DNA of 64,000 bases, taken from NCBI RefSeq assembly GCF_005771425.1, contig NZ_VBTZ01000009.1:56603-120602 (forward strand). Direction: 5' to 3'. The position numbers and the translations under genes were made by a program. The first letter of the stretch is position 1; each line of letters begins with the position of its first letter. The notes under the pieces are model-generated. The model made no database searches and was not told the origin of the DNA. It saw only the letters and a program-made list of their open reading frames with translations. Source of the DNA: Methylocystis sp. B8 (lineage in GTDB: Bacteria > Pseudomonadota > Alphaproteobacteria > Rhizobiales > Beijerinckiaceae). This document shows positions 33,591 to 44,277 of the stretch, one piece after another.

Positions 33591-34084
33591 ACAGCGTTGA
33601 CGGCTTCGATCATGATGTCCAGCGCTTGCAAGACGGAGGCGGCGCGGATTTCGGCGCGAGAGAGCAGTCCATAGCGCCGCTCGATAAAAGAGACATCGCC
33701 GCCGCGGCGGGCGCAGGCGAAATGAACGAGCCCCACGGGCTTTTCCGTCGAACCGCCGCCGGGCCCAGCGATGCCCGTGACCGCAACCGCGACATCGGCG
33801 AGAGATCGATCGATTGCGCCAAGCGCCATCGCACGGGCGACTTCGGCGCTCACGGCGCCATGCGCTGCGATCAGCTCCTTGGGCACGCCCAGCATCTCGC
33901 ATTTGGCGGCGTTCGAGTAGGTGACGAAGCCGCGGTCGAACACGTCCGAAGCGCCGGCGATTTCCGTGAGCGCCGCGGCGACGAGTCCGCCGGTGCAGGA
34001 TTCGGCCGTCGCCAGCCGCAGCCCCTTGGCGCGGGCGCTGTCAAGGAGCGTATTAGCTTTTACGTATGCCGTATTATTATCCAT
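33575..34084 (-). CDS. CinA-family protein (nicotinamide-nucleotide amidase domain)
   Basis: 169 residues, the stand-alone C-terminal domain of CinA (PncC type), which deamidates nicotinamide mononucleotide. Visible: RLATAESCTGGLVAAALTEIAG with the catalytic Ser-Cys region, YSNAAKCEMLGV, HGAVSAEVARAMA, VAVTGIAGPGGGSTEKPVG and the closing EIRAASVLQALDIM helix. The ATG at 34084 has GAGA six bases upstream; an ATG at 34096 lacks one. The N-terminal molybdopterin-binding-like domain of full CinA is absent, as usual in this form. Confidence 0.9.
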   Translation of the reverse strand: MDNNTAYVKANTLLDSARAKGLRLATAESCTGGLVAAALTEIAGASDVFDRGFVTYSNAAKCEMLGVPKELIAAHGAVSAEVARAMALGAIDRSLADVAVAVTGIAGPGGGSTEKPVGLVHFACARRGGDVSFIERRYGLLSRAEIRAASVLQALDIMIEAVNAVQRRP

Positions 34085-34114
34085 TACGTATCTCATAAAT
34101 CATGATTACGTTGT

Positions 34115-34540
34115 TCATAAATTGCCTGTCGGTTTGGCGCGCAGCGCCTTTACGTCGCCGCGCTGTTTCTTGCCGGCAAGCCGCCTGAGTTTTGACGCAA
34201 GCGTCGGCCGGGTTTTCTTGCGCGGCGGCGGGGGAGGTTCGGCGGCCACGCGGATAAGCGTCACGAGACGATCGAGCGCGTCCGCGCGATTGCGCTCCTG
34301 TGTGCGATGGCGGCGCGCATCGATCAGGATCACGCCTTCCTTGGTCAGACGGCTGCCGGCGAGCCGCATGAGGCGCGCTTTCACATCATCCATCAGACTG
34401 GGCGAATTACGGGCGTCGAACCGGAGCCGCACGGCCGTTTCGACCTTCTGCACATTCTGGCCGCCTGGCCCCGAAGCGCGCGCAAATTCCTCCACGATCT
34501 CCCAATCGTGGAGCGCGATTCGATCGGTCACGCGGATCAT
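34115..34540 (-). CDS. arfB: Alternative ribosome-rescue factor ArfB (peptidyl-tRNA hydrolase)
   Basis: 141 residues. ArfB (YaeJ) enters ribosomes stalled without a stop codon and hydrolyses the peptidyl-tRNA. The GGQ catalytic motif is at residues 26-28 in RASGPGGQNVQK; the central domain has VRLRFDARNSPSL and a DARRHRTQERNRADALDRL helix. The C-terminal basic tail (KKTRPTLASKLRRLAGKKQRGDVKALR) is what inserts into the mRNA channel. Length and architecture are fully typical. Confidence 0.95.
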   Translation of the reverse strand: MIRVTDRIALHDWEIVEEFARASGPGGQNVQKVETAVRLRFDARNSPSLMDDVKARLMRLAGSRLTKEGVILIDARRHRTQERNRADALDRLVTLIRVAAEPPPPPRKKTRPTLASKLRRLAGKKQRGDVKALRAKPTGNL

Positions 34541-34747
34541 GGCTGGCCTCGGCTAAACAAAGCGGATTTATAGCAGGTCGCGCGGCCCGGTCGTCACTGC
34601 GCGTCTAGTCGCCAGATTTTCCTTGTCGCTTCCCACCAATGGGCGGAGAAAAGCGGACACTGATCTGGATCGTCTTCAATCCCGTTGGATTTGCCTTGCC
34701 AGCTTGTCAGCCGCGCAGCCGATGATTCCCCCTGGAGAAGCTCTACG

Positions 34748-35401
34748 TTGACCATCACCATTACCGCCTTTGAACGATCGCCCGATGGCGGCAAGGGGCT
34801 GGCGCGTGATACGCGCGTTCGCTGGGCGCTTGAAGAAGTGGGCCAACCGTACGAGGTTCGCCTTGTTTCGTTCCTTGCGATGAAGGAACCCGCGCATCTG
34901 GCGCTTCATCCTTTCGGCCAGATTCCAACCTATGAAGAAGGCGATCTCGCCCTGTTCGAGACAGGGTCGATCGTTTTCCATATCGCCGAGCGCCATGCGG
35001 GCCTGCTGCCGCACGACGCCAATGCGCGGGCGCGCGCGATCACATGGATGTTTTCTGCGCTCAACACGGTTGAGCCGCCGATCCTTGAACTCGCAACGAC
35101 CAGACTGCTCGAAAGCAACAAGTCCTGGTATCCGGAGCGTCTGCCTCTTGTCGAGGATCGTGTGCGCTGCCGGCTGAATCAGCTTTCCGCGCGCCTGGGT
35201 AATGCCGATTGGCTCGATGGCGCCTTTAGCGCGGGCGACCTGATGATGGTGTCCGTGCTACTCAGGCTGAAATCATCGGGCATTCTGAACGAATTTCCGA
35301 ATCTGGCCGCCTATGTCGCCCGTGGCGAAGCGCGGGCCGCCTATAAGCGGGCTTTCGCCGCGCAATTAGCGGTCAACGCCGGCAGACCGCCTACTGGTTG
35401 A
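34748..35401 (+). CDS. Glutathione S-transferase family protein
   Basis: 217 residues. The N-terminal thioredoxin-like domain (about 1-80) has RVRWALEEVGQPYEVRLVSF, the cis-Pro region FGQIPTYEEGDLALFETGSI, and the glutathione-binding Glu-Thr/Ser pair. A helical C-terminal domain has SAGDLMMVSVLLRL with the N-capping Ser/Asp motif. Substrate unknown. The start is probably the TTG at 34748, with GGAGAAG ten bases upstream; the longer frame from 34685 reads through the ribosome binding site. It stands alone. Confidence 0.85.
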   Translation: MTITITAFERSPDGGKGLARDTRVRWALEEVGQPYEVRLVSFLAMKEPAHLALHPFGQIPTYEEGDLALFETGSIVFHIAERHAGLLPHDANARARAITWMFSALNTVEPPILELATTRLLESNKSWYPERLPLVEDRVRCRLNQLSARLGNADWLDGAFSAGDLMMVSVLLRLKSSGILNEFPNLAAYVARGEARAAYKRAFAAQLAVNAGRPPTG

Positions 35402-35474
35402 TTGAGGTCTGTCCCGGACTCGAAGTCGTCATCCGAATTTTGGTGATGGACGCAACGCATTTTTCCTTAGACTC

Positions 35475-36686
35475 TCACGGCAGGCGCACAGTGGCGATCG
35501 CTAGCGCCGCCATGCCTTCCTGTCGGCCGGTGAATCCGAGCCTCTCGGTCGTCGTCGCCTTGATCGCGATGCGGCCGATGTCGACGCCCATCGTCTCCGC
35601 CAGTTTCTCGCGAATGCGCTCGCGGTGCGGGCCGATCTTTGGCGCTTCGCAAATGATCGTGGCGTCGACATTGGCGATTGCGCCGCCGCGCGCGCGCACG
35701 AGTTCGCAGGCGCGCGCCAGAAAGATCGACGACGCCGCGCCTTTCCACTGCGGATCGGACGGCGGGAAGTGGGCGCCGATGTCGCCCTCGGCGATGGCGC
35801 CGAGGACGGCGTCGGTGATCGCATGGGACAGCACGTCGGCGTCGGAATGGCCGGCGAGGCCATGCGTATGCGGGATCGCGACGCCGCCGAGCCAGACCGC
35901 GTCGCCGGGTCCGAATGCATGGACATCGTAGCCCTGGCCCATGCGAATATCGGACAGATCGGCGAATACGGGGGGCTTTAAGAGCTCCATGGCGCGGGCG
36001 AAGTCCTGTTGCGTCGTGAGTTTGAAATTGGCGGGGTCGCCTTCGAAAATATGCACCTTCACGCCGGCCGCTTCCGCGACCATGGCGTCGTCCGTATAGT
36101 CGCGCCCGCCGGCCGCCGCGGCGCGATGCGCTTTCAATATGAGAGCGAAGCGAAATGACTGCGGCGTCTGCACGGCGCAGAGCCTCGCCCGGTCGGGCGT
36201 CGCCGCGACGAAGCCGGCGTCGTCGATCTCCTTTATCGTGTCAGCGAGCGGCACGCCGGGCGCGGCGGCCCCATGAATCGAGGCGGCTTCGATCGCGCGC
36301 GCGATCAGCGCCGCGTCCGTAAAGGGGCGTGCAGCGTCATGGATCAACACGATGTCAGGGGCGCCCGTCACGGCCAGCGCCTCCAGGCCGTTCCTGACGC
36401 TCTCCTGCCGGCTCGCGCCGCCGAAGGCCGGCGGCGAAAGACGCTCACGATCAAGTGGAGGAAGCTCCGCCGCGCTTGCAGCATAATGGTCAAGGTCGTC
36501 CTTATGGATGACGACCTTTAAGGCAGCCTCGGGCATGGCCATATGCAGCCCATGCAGCGTGCGGGCGAGCAGCGTCTTTCCGGCGACCGATCGGTATTGT
36601 TTTGGCGGGCCGTCGCCTGCCCGTGAGCCGCGTCCGCCGGCGACGACGAGGATAGCGATGGAAGAATGGTCCGGAGCGGCGCCCAT
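35475..36686 (-). CDS. ispDF: Bifunctional IspD/IspF enzyme
   Basis: 403 residues, a fusion of 2-C-methyl-D-erythritol 4-phosphate cytidylyltransferase (IspD, about 1-235) and 2-C-methyl-D-erythritol 2,4-cyclodiphosphate synthase (IspF, about 245-403), two steps of the MEP isoprenoid pathway that feeds hopanoids, quinones and carotenoids. IspD shows VVAGGRGSRAGDGPPKQYRS and VLIHDAARPFTDA; IspF shows RMGQGYDVHAFGPGD, GHSDADVLSHAITDA and the DIGAHFPPSDPQWKGA segment. This fusion is standard in Alphaproteobacteria. Divergent from dusB, as in many relatives. Confidence 0.97.
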   Translation of the reverse strand: MGAAPDHSSIAILVVAGGRGSRAGDGPPKQYRSVAGKTLLARTLHGLHMAMPEAALKVVIHKDDLDHYAASAAELPPLDRERLSPPAFGGASRQESVRNGLEALAVTGAPDIVLIHDAARPFTDAALIARAIEAASIHGAAAPGVPLADTIKEIDDAGFVAATPDRARLCAVQTPQSFRFALILKAHRAAAAGGRDYTDDAMVAEAAGVKVHIFEGDPANFKLTTQQDFARAMELLKPPVFADLSDIRMGQGYDVHAFGPGDAVWLGGVAIPHTHGLAGHSDADVLSHAITDAVLGAIAEGDIGAHFPPSDPQWKGAASSIFLARACELVRARGGAIANVDATIICEAPKIGPHRERIREKLAETMGVDIGRIAIKATTTERLGFTGRQEGMAALAIATVRLP

Positions 36687-36777
36687 GGCCGCTCTCTGTC
36701 GGTTTTCGCCAGCCGCGTCAAATGGCGGCGCGGAAGGGAAATGCTATGTTGCAAGTGCGAAGGGAACTGCTTATGCT

Positions 36778-37824
36778 ATGGGCAAGATGACTGTTGCCGA
36801 AAATCTAGGCGCTGGCTTCGACGCTGCGCCTCTGAGCATTGGCGGAGTTGCGCTGACAGGCCGCGCGCTGCTCGCGCCGATGGCCGGCGTAACGGACCCC
36901 ACGATGCGCCGCATCGCTTCGCGCCTTGGCGCGTCGGCGACGGTGAGCGAGATGGTGACGGCCGCTGGCGTCGCCCGCGGCGATCGCGAAACCTCAATGC
37001 GACTCGAAGGGGCCGGCGAGGGTCCGCGAGTCATTCAGATCGCCGCGCGCGAGCCGGATGAAATTTCCGCCGCCGCCAGATGCGCCGAAGCGGCCGGGGC
37101 TGACTGGATCGACATCAACATGGGCTGTCCTTGCAAGCGTGTCACCGGAGGCCTCGCGGGGGCCGCGCTGATGCGCGATCTCGATCAGGCGGCGCGGCTG
37201 ATCTCCGCAGCTCGAGAGGCAATATGCGTGCCGCTCAGCGTGAAGATGCGTTTGGGGTGGGACGATTCGAGCCGCAACGCGGCGGGGCTGGCGCGGCGCG
37301 CGGAAACTGAAGGCGCGGCGATGATCACGGTGCATGGACGGACGCGTCAGCAGTTTTATTCAGGCCGGGCTGACTGGCAGGCGATCGCGGCGGTGAAAGC
37401 GGCGGTGCGAATCCCGGTGATCGCCAATGGCGACTGCGCCAGCGAAGACGACGCAGTCGAGATGCTGGAAAATTCCGGGGCCGACGGAGTCATGATCGGT
37501 CGGGCGGCGATGGGGCAGCCTTGGATCGTGGGCGACATCGCGCATTTCTTAAAGAGCGGGAAGCGGCGCGCGCCGCCGACTGCGGCGCGGCGCGCGGAGA
37601 TCGTGCGCGAGCATCTAGAAGGCCTGGTTCGCTCGATGGGCGCCTCGGCCGGCCTCAGGCATGCGCGCAAGCATCTCGCCGCTTATGTCGATCGCCTTGG
37701 GAAAGCGACGCCCGCCGATGCGCGTCGCGCGCTGGTCACGACAGAATCGGCCGATGAGGCAGAGCGGCTGATCGGGCTGATCTTCCTGAAAGGACAGTCA
37801 GCAGAGCAGGGCGCCACGGCATGA
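36778..37824 (+). CDS. dusB: tRNA-dihydrouridine synthase B (NifR3-type)
   Basis: 348 residues, an FMN-dependent TIM-barrel enzyme that reduces uridines in the tRNA D-loop. Seen: [27 protein letters not shown], the catalytic Cys in [53 protein letters not shown] and [15 protein letters not shown]. The start is ATG 36778 or 36787. The stop overlaps the ntrB start (ATGA). This is the nifR3-ntrBC arrangement known from Rhodobacter and Azospirillum. An in-frame extension upstream to 36508 lies over ispDF and is not real. Confidence 0.95.
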   Translation: MGKMTVAENLGAGFDAAPLSIGGVALTGRALLAPMAGVTDPTMRRIASRLGASATVSEMVTAAGVARGDRETSMRLEGAGEGPRVIQIAAREPDEISAAARCAEAAGADWIDINMGCPCKRVTGGLAGAALMRDLDQAARLISAAREAICVPLSVKMRLGWDDSSRNAAGLARRAETEGAAMITVHGRTRQQFYSGRADWQAIAAVKAAVRIPVIANGDCASEDDAVEMLENSGADGVMIGRAAMGQPWIVGDIAHFLKSGKRRAPPTAARRAEIVREHLEGLVRSMGASAGLRHARKHLAAYVDRLGKATPADARRALVTTESADEAERLIGLIFLKGQSAEQGATA

Positions 37825-38993
37825 GCATTACCGATCGTCCCCGCCGGAATGGCGCGCATTGCAGCAGCTATGAGCCGCTCAAGGTCCTCAACGAGGCAGG
37901 CCGATCCTGCATGCTTGAGGCCTTGCCGAACCCGATCCTGACGGTCGCGCGCGACGGCGTCATCGAGGACGCCAACGCCGCCGCCGAGGCCTTTTTCGAG
38001 CTCGGCAAGCCTTTGCTCATCGGCCAGTCGCTCGATCGCCTGCTGCCGTTCGGATCGCCGCTCACCGCGCTCATCGAGCAGGTCCGCGAGCGCGGCGCGA
38101 CCATCAATGAATACAAGGTCGATCTCGGACGCCCCGGCCAGGACGCCGACCGACGCGTCGACGTTCACTGCGCGCCGCTTGCAGAGGGCGACGGACTCGT
38201 GCTGGTCATGCTGCAGGAGCGAACAATTGCCGACAAAATAGACAGGCAACTGACGCATCGCGGCGCTGTCCGCTCGGTTTCAGGGCTCGCTTCGATGCTG
38301 GCGCATGAAATCAAAAATCCGCTGTCGGGCATTCGTGGCGCCGCGCAGCTGCTCGAATCCTCGCTGGGCGATCAGGATCGCGCGCTGACGCGGCTCATTT
38401 GCGACGAAACCGATCGGATTGTGCGTCTCGTCGACCGGATGGAGGTTTTCTCCGATGCGCGTCCGCTGAAGCGTGAGCAGGTCAATATTCATTCCGTGCT
38501 CGACCATGTGAAGCGCGTCGCGCAAAGCGGATTTGCGCGAAACATCCGCTTTGTCGAGAACTACGACCCGTCGTTGCCGCCGATTTACGCCAATCGCGAC
38601 CAACTGGTGCAGGCCTTCCTCAATCTCGTGAAAAACGCTGCAGAGGCGGTCGGCGAAGCCGTCGATGGGGAGATCGAACTTTCGACCGCCTTTCGGCCCG
38701 GCGTCAGTCTCCGAGCCATGGGCGAGAAGAACCCCATCGGCCTGCCGCTCGAATTCTGCGTGCGCGACAACGGTCCCGGCGTACCCGAGGACATCGCGGC
38801 GCATCTCTTCGATCCCTTTGTCACGACGAAGTCGACAGGAACTGGCCTCGGACTTGCACTGGTTGCGAAGATCGTCAACGACCACGGCGGCATCGTGGAG
38901 TGCGACTCCCTCCCCAGACGCACGACGTTTCGGGTGCTGATGCCGATGTACAGGGTGAAACGGCCCGATCAACGCGAGGAACGGCGTGCATGA
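37821..38993 (+). CDS. ntrB: Nitrogen regulation sensor kinase NtrB
   Basis: 390 residues, a soluble kinase/phosphatase that acts on NtrC and is controlled by PII. An N-terminal PAS domain (about 30-140) is followed by a HisKA domain with the phospho-acceptor His162 in [21 protein letters not shown], and an HATPase domain with [22 protein letters not shown] and [14 protein letters not shown]. Length and PAS-HisKA-HATPase order are those of NtrB. Translationally coupled to dusB through an ATGA overlap; ntrC follows. Confidence 0.96.
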   Translation: MSITDRPRRNGAHCSSYEPLKVLNEAGRSCMLEALPNPILTVARDGVIEDANAAAEAFFELGKPLLIGQSLDRLLPFGSPLTALIEQVRERGATINEYKVDLGRPGQDADRRVDVHCAPLAEGDGLVLVMLQERTIADKIDRQLTHRGAVRSVSGLASMLAHEIKNPLSGIRGAAQLLESSLGDQDRALTRLICDETDRIVRLVDRMEVFSDARPLKREQVNIHSVLDHVKRVAQSGFARNIRFVENYDPSLPPIYANRDQLVQAFLNLVKNAAEAVGEAVDGEIELSTAFRPGVSLRAMGEKNPIGLPLEFCVRDNGPGVPEDIAAHLFDPFVTTKSTGTGLGLALVAKIVNDHGGIVECDSLPRRTTFRVLMPMYRVKRPDQREERRA

Positions 38994-39021
38994 CATCTCG
39001 CAAAGGCGGGAGAACCGATCA

Positions 39022-40488
39022 ATGACGCGAGGAGAGATTCTGGTCGCTGACGACGACGCTTCGGTCCGCACGGTTGTGGCGCAGGCGCTTTCACGCGCCG
39101 GCTATGAGGTGCGCACCACGGGCGCAGCGGCGACGCTTTGGCGCTGGGTGCAGTCGGGGGAGGGCGACCTCGTCGTCACCGACGTCGTGATGCCTGACGA
39201 GAATGCTTTCGAGCTTCTGCCGCGCATCAAAAAGCTTCGTCCCGAGTTGCCGATCATCGTCATGAGCGCGCAGAATACCTTCATGACCGCCATTCGCGCG
39301 TCGGAGCGGGGCGCCTACGACTATCTGCCCAAGCCCTTCGACCTGAAAGAGCTTGTCGGCATCGTCGGGCGCGCGATGGCGGAGCCGCGCAAGCACCCCG
39401 AAGACAACGGTCATGACGAAATCGAGGGTATGCCGCTCGTCGGCCGCTCCCCGGCGATGCAGGAAATCTATCGCTCGCTGGCGCGGTTGATGCAGACCGA
39501 CCTCACGGTGATGATCAATGGCGAGTCAGGCACAGGCAAGGAGCTCGTCGCCCGCGCTTTGCACGACTATGGCAAGCGCAAGAAAGGCCCCTTCGTCGCC
39601 GTCAATATGGCGGCGATTCCGCGCGATCTGATCGAGAGCGAGCTTTTCGGACATGAGAAAGGCGCCTTCACCGGCGCCAACCAGCGCTCGGCCGGCCGCT
39701 TCGAGCAGGCCGAGGGCGGCACGCTGTTTCTCGATGAAATCGGCGACATGCCGATGGAGGCGCAGACAAGGCTGCTGCGCGTGCTGCAGCAGGGCGAGTA
39801 TACGACCGTCGGCGGACGCACGCCGATCAAGACCAATGTCCGGATCATCGCCGCGACAAACAAGGATCTTCGCATCCTCATTCAGCAGGGCCTGTTCCGC
39901 GAGGATCTCTATTTCCGCCTCAACGTGGTGCCGCTTCGGCTGCCGCCGCTTCGCGAGCGCGTCGAGGACATTCCAGACCTCGTCCATCACTTCTTCAAGG
40001 TGGCCGCGAGCGAAGGGCTGCCGCAGAAATACATTGAGCAGGCCGCGCTAGACCGGATGAAGAAATATCGCTGGCCGGGCAATATCCGCGAGCTGGAGAA
40101 TTTGATCCGCAGGCTCGCCGCCCTGCATCCGCAAGAGGTCATCTCCGATCAGCTCGTGCAGGTCGAACTCGAACATGAAATTCGGCAAGCCGAACCAGAG
40201 AGGAGCGCCACCGTCGCGCCGTCGCAGGAATTGCCTGACGGCCAGACGCTTTCGACGTCTGTCGAACTGCATCTCGCGAAACTCTTCCGCGACTATGGCG
40301 ATCAGCTGCCGCCGCCCGGTCTTTATCACCGCATCATCCGCGAGATCGAAATTCCGCTTGTGTCAGCCGCCCTTGCGGCGACGCGCGGCAATCAGATCAA
40401 GGCGGCTGAACTGCTCGGACTGAATCGCAATACGCTGCGCAAAAAAGTTAACGATCTCGATATCCGACTGATGCGCTCGCCACGGTAA
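39022..40488 (+). CDS. ntrC: Nitrogen regulation response regulator NtrC
   Basis: 488 residues, a sigma-54-dependent activator. The receiver domain (about 1-125) has [12 protein letters not shown], the phospho-acceptor Asp in [14 protein letters not shown] and the Lys in YLPKPFD. The AAA+ domain has Walker A GESGTGKE, the sigma-54 contact motif GAFTGA and Walker [12 protein letters not shown]; the Fis-type helix-turn-helix at the end is [20 protein letters not shown]. The ATG at 39022 follows GGGAG; a GTG at 38986 overlapping ntrB is a possible alternative. Confidence 0.97.
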   Translation: MTRGEILVADDDASVRTVVAQALSRAGYEVRTTGAAATLWRWVQSGEGDLVVTDVVMPDENAFELLPRIKKLRPELPIIVMSAQNTFMTAIRASERGAYDYLPKPFDLKELVGIVGRAMAEPRKHPEDNGHDEIEGMPLVGRSPAMQEIYRSLARLMQTDLTVMINGESGTGKELVARALHDYGKRKKGPFVAVNMAAIPRDLIESELFGHEKGAFTGANQRSAGRFEQAEGGTLFLDEIGDMPMEAQTRLLRVLQQGEYTTVGGRTPIKTNVRIIAATNKDLRILIQQGLFREDLYFRLNVVPLRLPPLRERVEDIPDLVHHFFKVAASEGLPQKYIEQAALDRMKKYRWPGNIRELENLIRRLAALHPQEVISDQLVQVELEHEIRQAEPERSATVAPSQELPDGQTLSTSVELHLAKLFRDYGDQLPPPGLYHRIIREIEIPLVSAALAATRGNQIKAAELLGLNRNTLRKKVNDLDIRLMRSPR

Positions 40489-40543
40489 CCACTTACCGCG
40501 CCGTTTAATTGCAAGCGGCGCCGGCGGAGCCTATACAGGCGCC

Positions 40544-42832
40544 ATGGCCCTGACCGGAGACGCGCCTTCTCCGCTAAAGGCGAAAGGCAGGACGCCGTTT
40601 CGCAGGTGGTTCGGCCCGATCATCGTGATCGGGGCCGTCGGCTGCGCTTTGGCCACATTTCTGGTTGTGGCGGAATTCGGCATTGTGTCGCCGACCGACG
40701 ACCGCGTGTTGCCGCTGCTCGTCGTCAATGGCGTCTTCGTCGGCGTTCTGCTCGCCATGGTGCTCGTCAAGGCCTGGCGCCTTTACCGCGTCTGGCGGCG
40801 CGGCGAAGCGGCGGCGCGCCTTCATGTGCGCACGGTCGGCTTCTTCTCGGTCATCGCTTTGATGCCGGCGATTTTACTGGCGATTGCCGGCTCACTGACG
40901 GTCGAGCGCGTGCTCAATCCGGCCTTCATGTCCAACGTCAAGGTCTTCGTCCACAATACCGCCGAAGCGGCGGCGGTGTTTCGTGAAAGCCAGTGCCGGG
41001 CGCTGCTTCAGGAAGCGCAGCTCACGGCGTCCGACCTCGACCGCGCAGCCATACTTTACAACTCCGACCGGCCTTACTTTCATCAGATCTTTCAGTCGCG
41101 AGCCTATTTCTTGGGTTTTTCCGTCGCGGCGCTGGTGAAATCCAGCGGAGAGATTCTCGATCGCATCGACGTCGCGCAAAACGCCGCTTCGATCATTATC
41201 GCGCCTCCAAAATCCGAGTTCGACGATGCCCGACGCGGGGAGCCTTTGTGTCTCGTGATCGACGACGGCAAAAGCTTCGTCGCATTGCGCGCGCTCAACG
41301 CCTTTCAGGACACGTTCCTTTACGTCACCCGGCCAATCGACCCGATAGCGGTCGAATTCCCAAAACAGGCTGAGAGCCTCATCAACAGCTACGACGCCTT
41401 CGACTCTTATCGCACGGCGGTGCAGCGCGCCTTCGTGATGATGTACGCCTTTCTGACGACAATCATGCTGCTGTCGTCGATCTGGTTCGGGCTCGATTTC
41501 GCCGACCGGCTCGTGACGCCGATCCGTGACCTGATCGCCGCAACCGACGAAGTTTCGGCGGGCAATCTAGACGTTCGCGTCAATGTCGATAAGCAACACG
41601 GCGAATTGGCGCGTCTCGGCGATGTCTTCAACAAGATGACAACCGAACTCAATCTTCAGCAGAGCCGCCTGATCGAAGCTAACCGCATCAATGACGAACG
41701 GCGCGAATTCACCGAGGCGGTGCTCGCTGGCGTTCCGGTTGCGGTCATGGGCGTGGACTCGGAGAGCGTCGTCACCATTCTCAACCGTTCCGCCGAGGAA
41801 TTGTCGCTTACGGACGCAAAGGGGCAGGCGACGGTGGGCGCCGATGTCGGGTCAGTCTTGCCGGAAATCGTCCCGATTCTGAAGGATGCGGCGGAAGTCT
41901 TCCCGCGTGCGGTGCAAAGCCAGATCACCATCAAGCGGGGCGTCGCCGAACGCACTTTGAATGTGCGCGTCACCTCGGCGCGCGCCGAAGAGGGAAATCC
42001 AACTTACGTCGTGACGCTTGACGACATCACCGATCTTGTGATGGCGCAGCGCACGTCAGCCTGGGCGGACGTTGCGCGGCGCATCGCGCATGAAATTAAG
42101 AATCCCTTAACGCCGATCCAGCTTTCGGCTGAAAGACTTCGCCGTAAATACGGCAAGGTCATTCAGGACGATCGCGACGTTTTCGACCAATGCACGGATA
42201 CGATTGTTCGCCAGGTCGACGACATCAAGCGCATGGTCGACGAGTTTTCATCTTTTGCGCGTATGCCGAAGGCTCGTCCCGAGCGCGACGATCTCAACGA
42301 ATGTATTCGGCAGGTGGCGTTCCTCATGCGCGTCGGCAACGCCGATCTCGATATCGTCGAAGAATTGCCTGAAACGCCGGTCATTGCGCAATTTGATCGC
42401 CGCTTGCTGTCGCAGGCGCTCACCAATATCGTTAAGAACGCCGTCGAAGGCATCGCCGCACGGGAAGAAAAAGACGCTCAGGAAAAGGGACGAGTCGAAA
42501 TCAAATTGGATGTGCGCGATCGCATGGCCGAAATCGATGTGATTGATAATGGTAAGGGCTTCCCGGCAATGAACCGGCAGCGCCTGCTCGAACCTTACAT
42601 GACCACGCGGTCGGACGGCACCGGACTAGGTCTGCCGATCGTCGCCAAGATCATCGAGGATCACGGGGGCCGGCTAGAGTTGCTGGACGCGCCGTCGGGT
42701 CGGGGCGCCTGCGTAAGGCTTATCGTGCCCCTCGCCGCGGAGACATCGTCAAAGGAAGAGCCGCGCGGCGCTGGCGTTGAAGCTGACAACGCGCCGGCGC
42801 ATGCAAGCGAGGCGGGGCAGAGCGGGGCATAA
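40544..42832 (+). CDS. ntrY: Nitrogen regulation membrane sensor kinase NtrY
   Basis: 762 residues. Three to four N-terminal transmembrane helices (about 20-110, then one near 290-312) enclose a periplasmic region. A HAMP domain (RLVTPIRDLIAATDEVSAGNLDV), a PAS domain (about 380-490), a HisKA domain with [19 protein letters not shown] and an HATPase domain (NIVKNAVEGI, DVIDNGKGFPA, DGTGLGLPIVAKI) follow. NtrY partners NtrX in nitrogen, redox and envelope control in Alphaproteobacteria. The TAA overlaps the ATG of ntrX by one base (TAATG). Confidence 0.96.
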   Translation: MALTGDAPSPLKAKGRTPFRRWFGPIIVIGAVGCALATFLVVAEFGIVSPTDDRVLPLLVVNGVFVGVLLAMVLVKAWRLYRVWRRGEAAARLHVRTVGFFSVIALMPAILLAIAGSLTVERVLNPAFMSNVKVFVHNTAEAAAVFRESQCRALLQEAQLTASDLDRAAILYNSDRPYFHQIFQSRAYFLGFSVAALVKSSGEILDRIDVAQNAASIIIAPPKSEFDDARRGEPLCLVIDDGKSFVALRALNAFQDTFLYVTRPIDPIAVEFPKQAESLINSYDAFDSYRTAVQRAFVMMYAFLTTIMLLSSIWFGLDFADRLVTPIRDLIAATDEVSAGNLDVRVNVDKQHGELARLGDVFNKMTTELNLQQSRLIEANRINDERREFTEAVLAGVPVAVMGVDSESVVTILNRSAEELSLTDAKGQATVGADVGSVLPEIVPILKDAAEVFPRAVQSQITIKRGVAERTLNVRVTSARAEEGNPTYVVTLDDITDLVMAQRTSAWADVARRIAHEIKNPLTPIQLSAERLRRKYGKVIQDDRDVFDQCTDTIVRQVDDIKRMVDEFSSFARMPKARPERDDLNECIRQVAFLMRVGNADLDIVEELPETPVIAQFDRRLLSQALTNIVKNAVEGIAAREEKDAQEKGRVEIKLDVRDRMAEIDVIDNGKGFPAMNRQRLLEPYMTTRSDGTGLGLPIVAKIIEDHGGRLELLDAPSGRGACVRLIVPLAAETSSKEEPRGAGVEADNAPAHASEAGQSGA

Positions 42833-44199
42833 TGGCGACTGATATTTTGATTGTCGACGATGAAGCGGACATCAGGGAGCTCGTCGCTGGAATTCTGAGC
42901 GATGAAGGGCATGGGGTCCGAACCGCCAAAGATTCCGACGAAGCGCTCGCGGCGATCGCCAGCAGGCGTCCACATCTCGTTTTTCTCGACATCTGGCTGC
43001 AGGGATCGCGGCTTGACGGTCTTCAAGTGCTCGAACTGGTGCAGAAGCAGCACAAGGGCTTGCCGGTTGTCATGATCTCAGGCCACGGCAACATCGAGAC
43101 CGCGGTCAGCGCCATCAAGATCGGCGCTTACGATTTTATTGAGAAGCCCTTCAAAGCGGACCGGCTGGTGCTCGTCGCCGAACGCGCGCTCGAGGCCTAT
43201 CAGCTGCGGCGAGAACTTTCCGCGTTGCGCCAACGGGCAGGGGCGTTCGACCGCATCGTCGGCGATTCCCCGGCGGCCCATCAGCTGCAGCAGCTCATCG
43301 CCCGCGTTGCGCCAGTAAATTCGCGCGTTCTGATCACCGGCGCGCCCGGAAGCGGCAAGGAACTCGCCGCCCGCTGCATCCATGAGGCCTCGACTCGCGC
43401 GGGCGGGCCGTTCGTCGTCATCAATTCGGCGACCATCACACCGGAAAACATGGAAATCGAGCTGTTCGGACGCGAAGGCGCCGATGGCGAACGCAAGATC
43501 GGCGCGCTTGAAGAGGCGCATGGCGGAACGCTGTTCCTCGATGAAATCGCCGACATGCCGAAGGACACACAGGCGAAAATCCTGCGCGTGCTGGTCGACC
43601 AGACATTCCAGCGGGTTGGCGGATCGAACAAAGTCCACGTCGATGTGCGCATCATCTCGTCCTCAGCGCGCGATCTCGCCTCGGCGATCGAAGAGGGCGC
43701 GCTGCGCGAGGATCTGTTTCACCGCCTCGCCGTCGTGCCAATCCGAATTCCCTCGCTGGCGGAGCGGCGCGAGGATATTCCTGCGCTCATCAACTATTTT
43801 ATGGAAAACATGTCGCTCGCCTCCGGCATGCCGCGGCGGCGGATCGCCGAGGACGCGCTCGCGGTTCTGCAATTGCATGACTGGCCGGGCAACATCCGTC
43901 AGTTGAAGAACAACGTGGAGCGCCTGATGATCCTCACCTCGGGCGATCCTGGTGCGACGATCACCGCCGAAATGCTTCCTCCCGACGTCGGCGAACTCGT
44001 GCCGGCGACGCCCGCCGGCGTGCGCGGCGAGAAATTGATGAGCCTGCCGCTCCGAGAAGCGCGGGAAGTTTTCGAACGCGAATATCTCGTCGCGCAGCTC
44101 AACCGCTTCTCGGGGAATATATCCCGCACGGCGGAGTTCATCGGCATGGAGCGGTCAGCCTTACACCGAAAACTTAAGTCGCTGTCAGTAGAGTCATAA
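42832..44199 (+). CDS. ntrX: Nitrogen regulation response regulator NtrX
   Basis: 455 residues. Receiver domain with ILIVDDEADIREL, the phospho-acceptor in LVFLDIWLQGSRLDG and the Lys in DFIEKPFKADR; AAA+ domain with Walker A GAPGSGKE and Walker B TLFLDEIADMP; C-terminal Fis-type helix-turn-helix (GNISRTAEFIGMERSALHRKL). The GAFTGA sigma-54 contact motif is absent; that position reads GREGADGERKIGAL, as is usual in alphaproteobacterial NtrX, so it is expected to act with sigma-70 rather than sigma-54. Coupled to ntrY. Confidence 0.96.
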   Translation: MATDILIVDDEADIRELVAGILSDEGHGVRTAKDSDEALAAIASRRPHLVFLDIWLQGSRLDGLQVLELVQKQHKGLPVVMISGHGNIETAVSAIKIGAYDFIEKPFKADRLVLVAERALEAYQLRRELSALRQRAGAFDRIVGDSPAAHQLQQLIARVAPVNSRVLITGAPGSGKELAARCIHEASTRAGGPFVVINSATITPENMEIELFGREGADGERKIGALEEAHGGTLFLDEIADMPKDTQAKILRVLVDQTFQRVGGSNKVHVDVRIISSSARDLASAIEEGALREDLFHRLAVVPIRIPSLAERREDIPALINYFMENMSLASGMPRRRIAEDALAVLQLHDWPGNIRQLKNNVERLMILTSGDPGATITAEMLPPDVGELVPATPAGVRGEKLMSLPLREAREVFEREYLVAQLNRFSGNISRTAEFIGMERSALHRKLKSLSVES

Positions 44200-44256
44200 A
44201 AACATTGAGATAGGCGAAACTATTAAAGTATCGCTTTAGGTTCCTGATATGAGCTT

Positions 44257-44277
44257 GCGTGGTCTTCGAAACCACGC
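44257..44277 (+). terminator. Hairpin between ntrX and hfq
   Basis: GCGTGGT pairs perfectly with ACCACGC around loop CTTCGAA, followed by TTTCG, 58 bases after the ntrX stop. It may be a weak terminator or a structure in the hfq leader. Confidence 0.4.

Noticed and set aside
42832..44199. Lost GAFTGA motif in NtrX as a defect
   Set aside because: Absence is normal for alphaproteobacterial NtrX.
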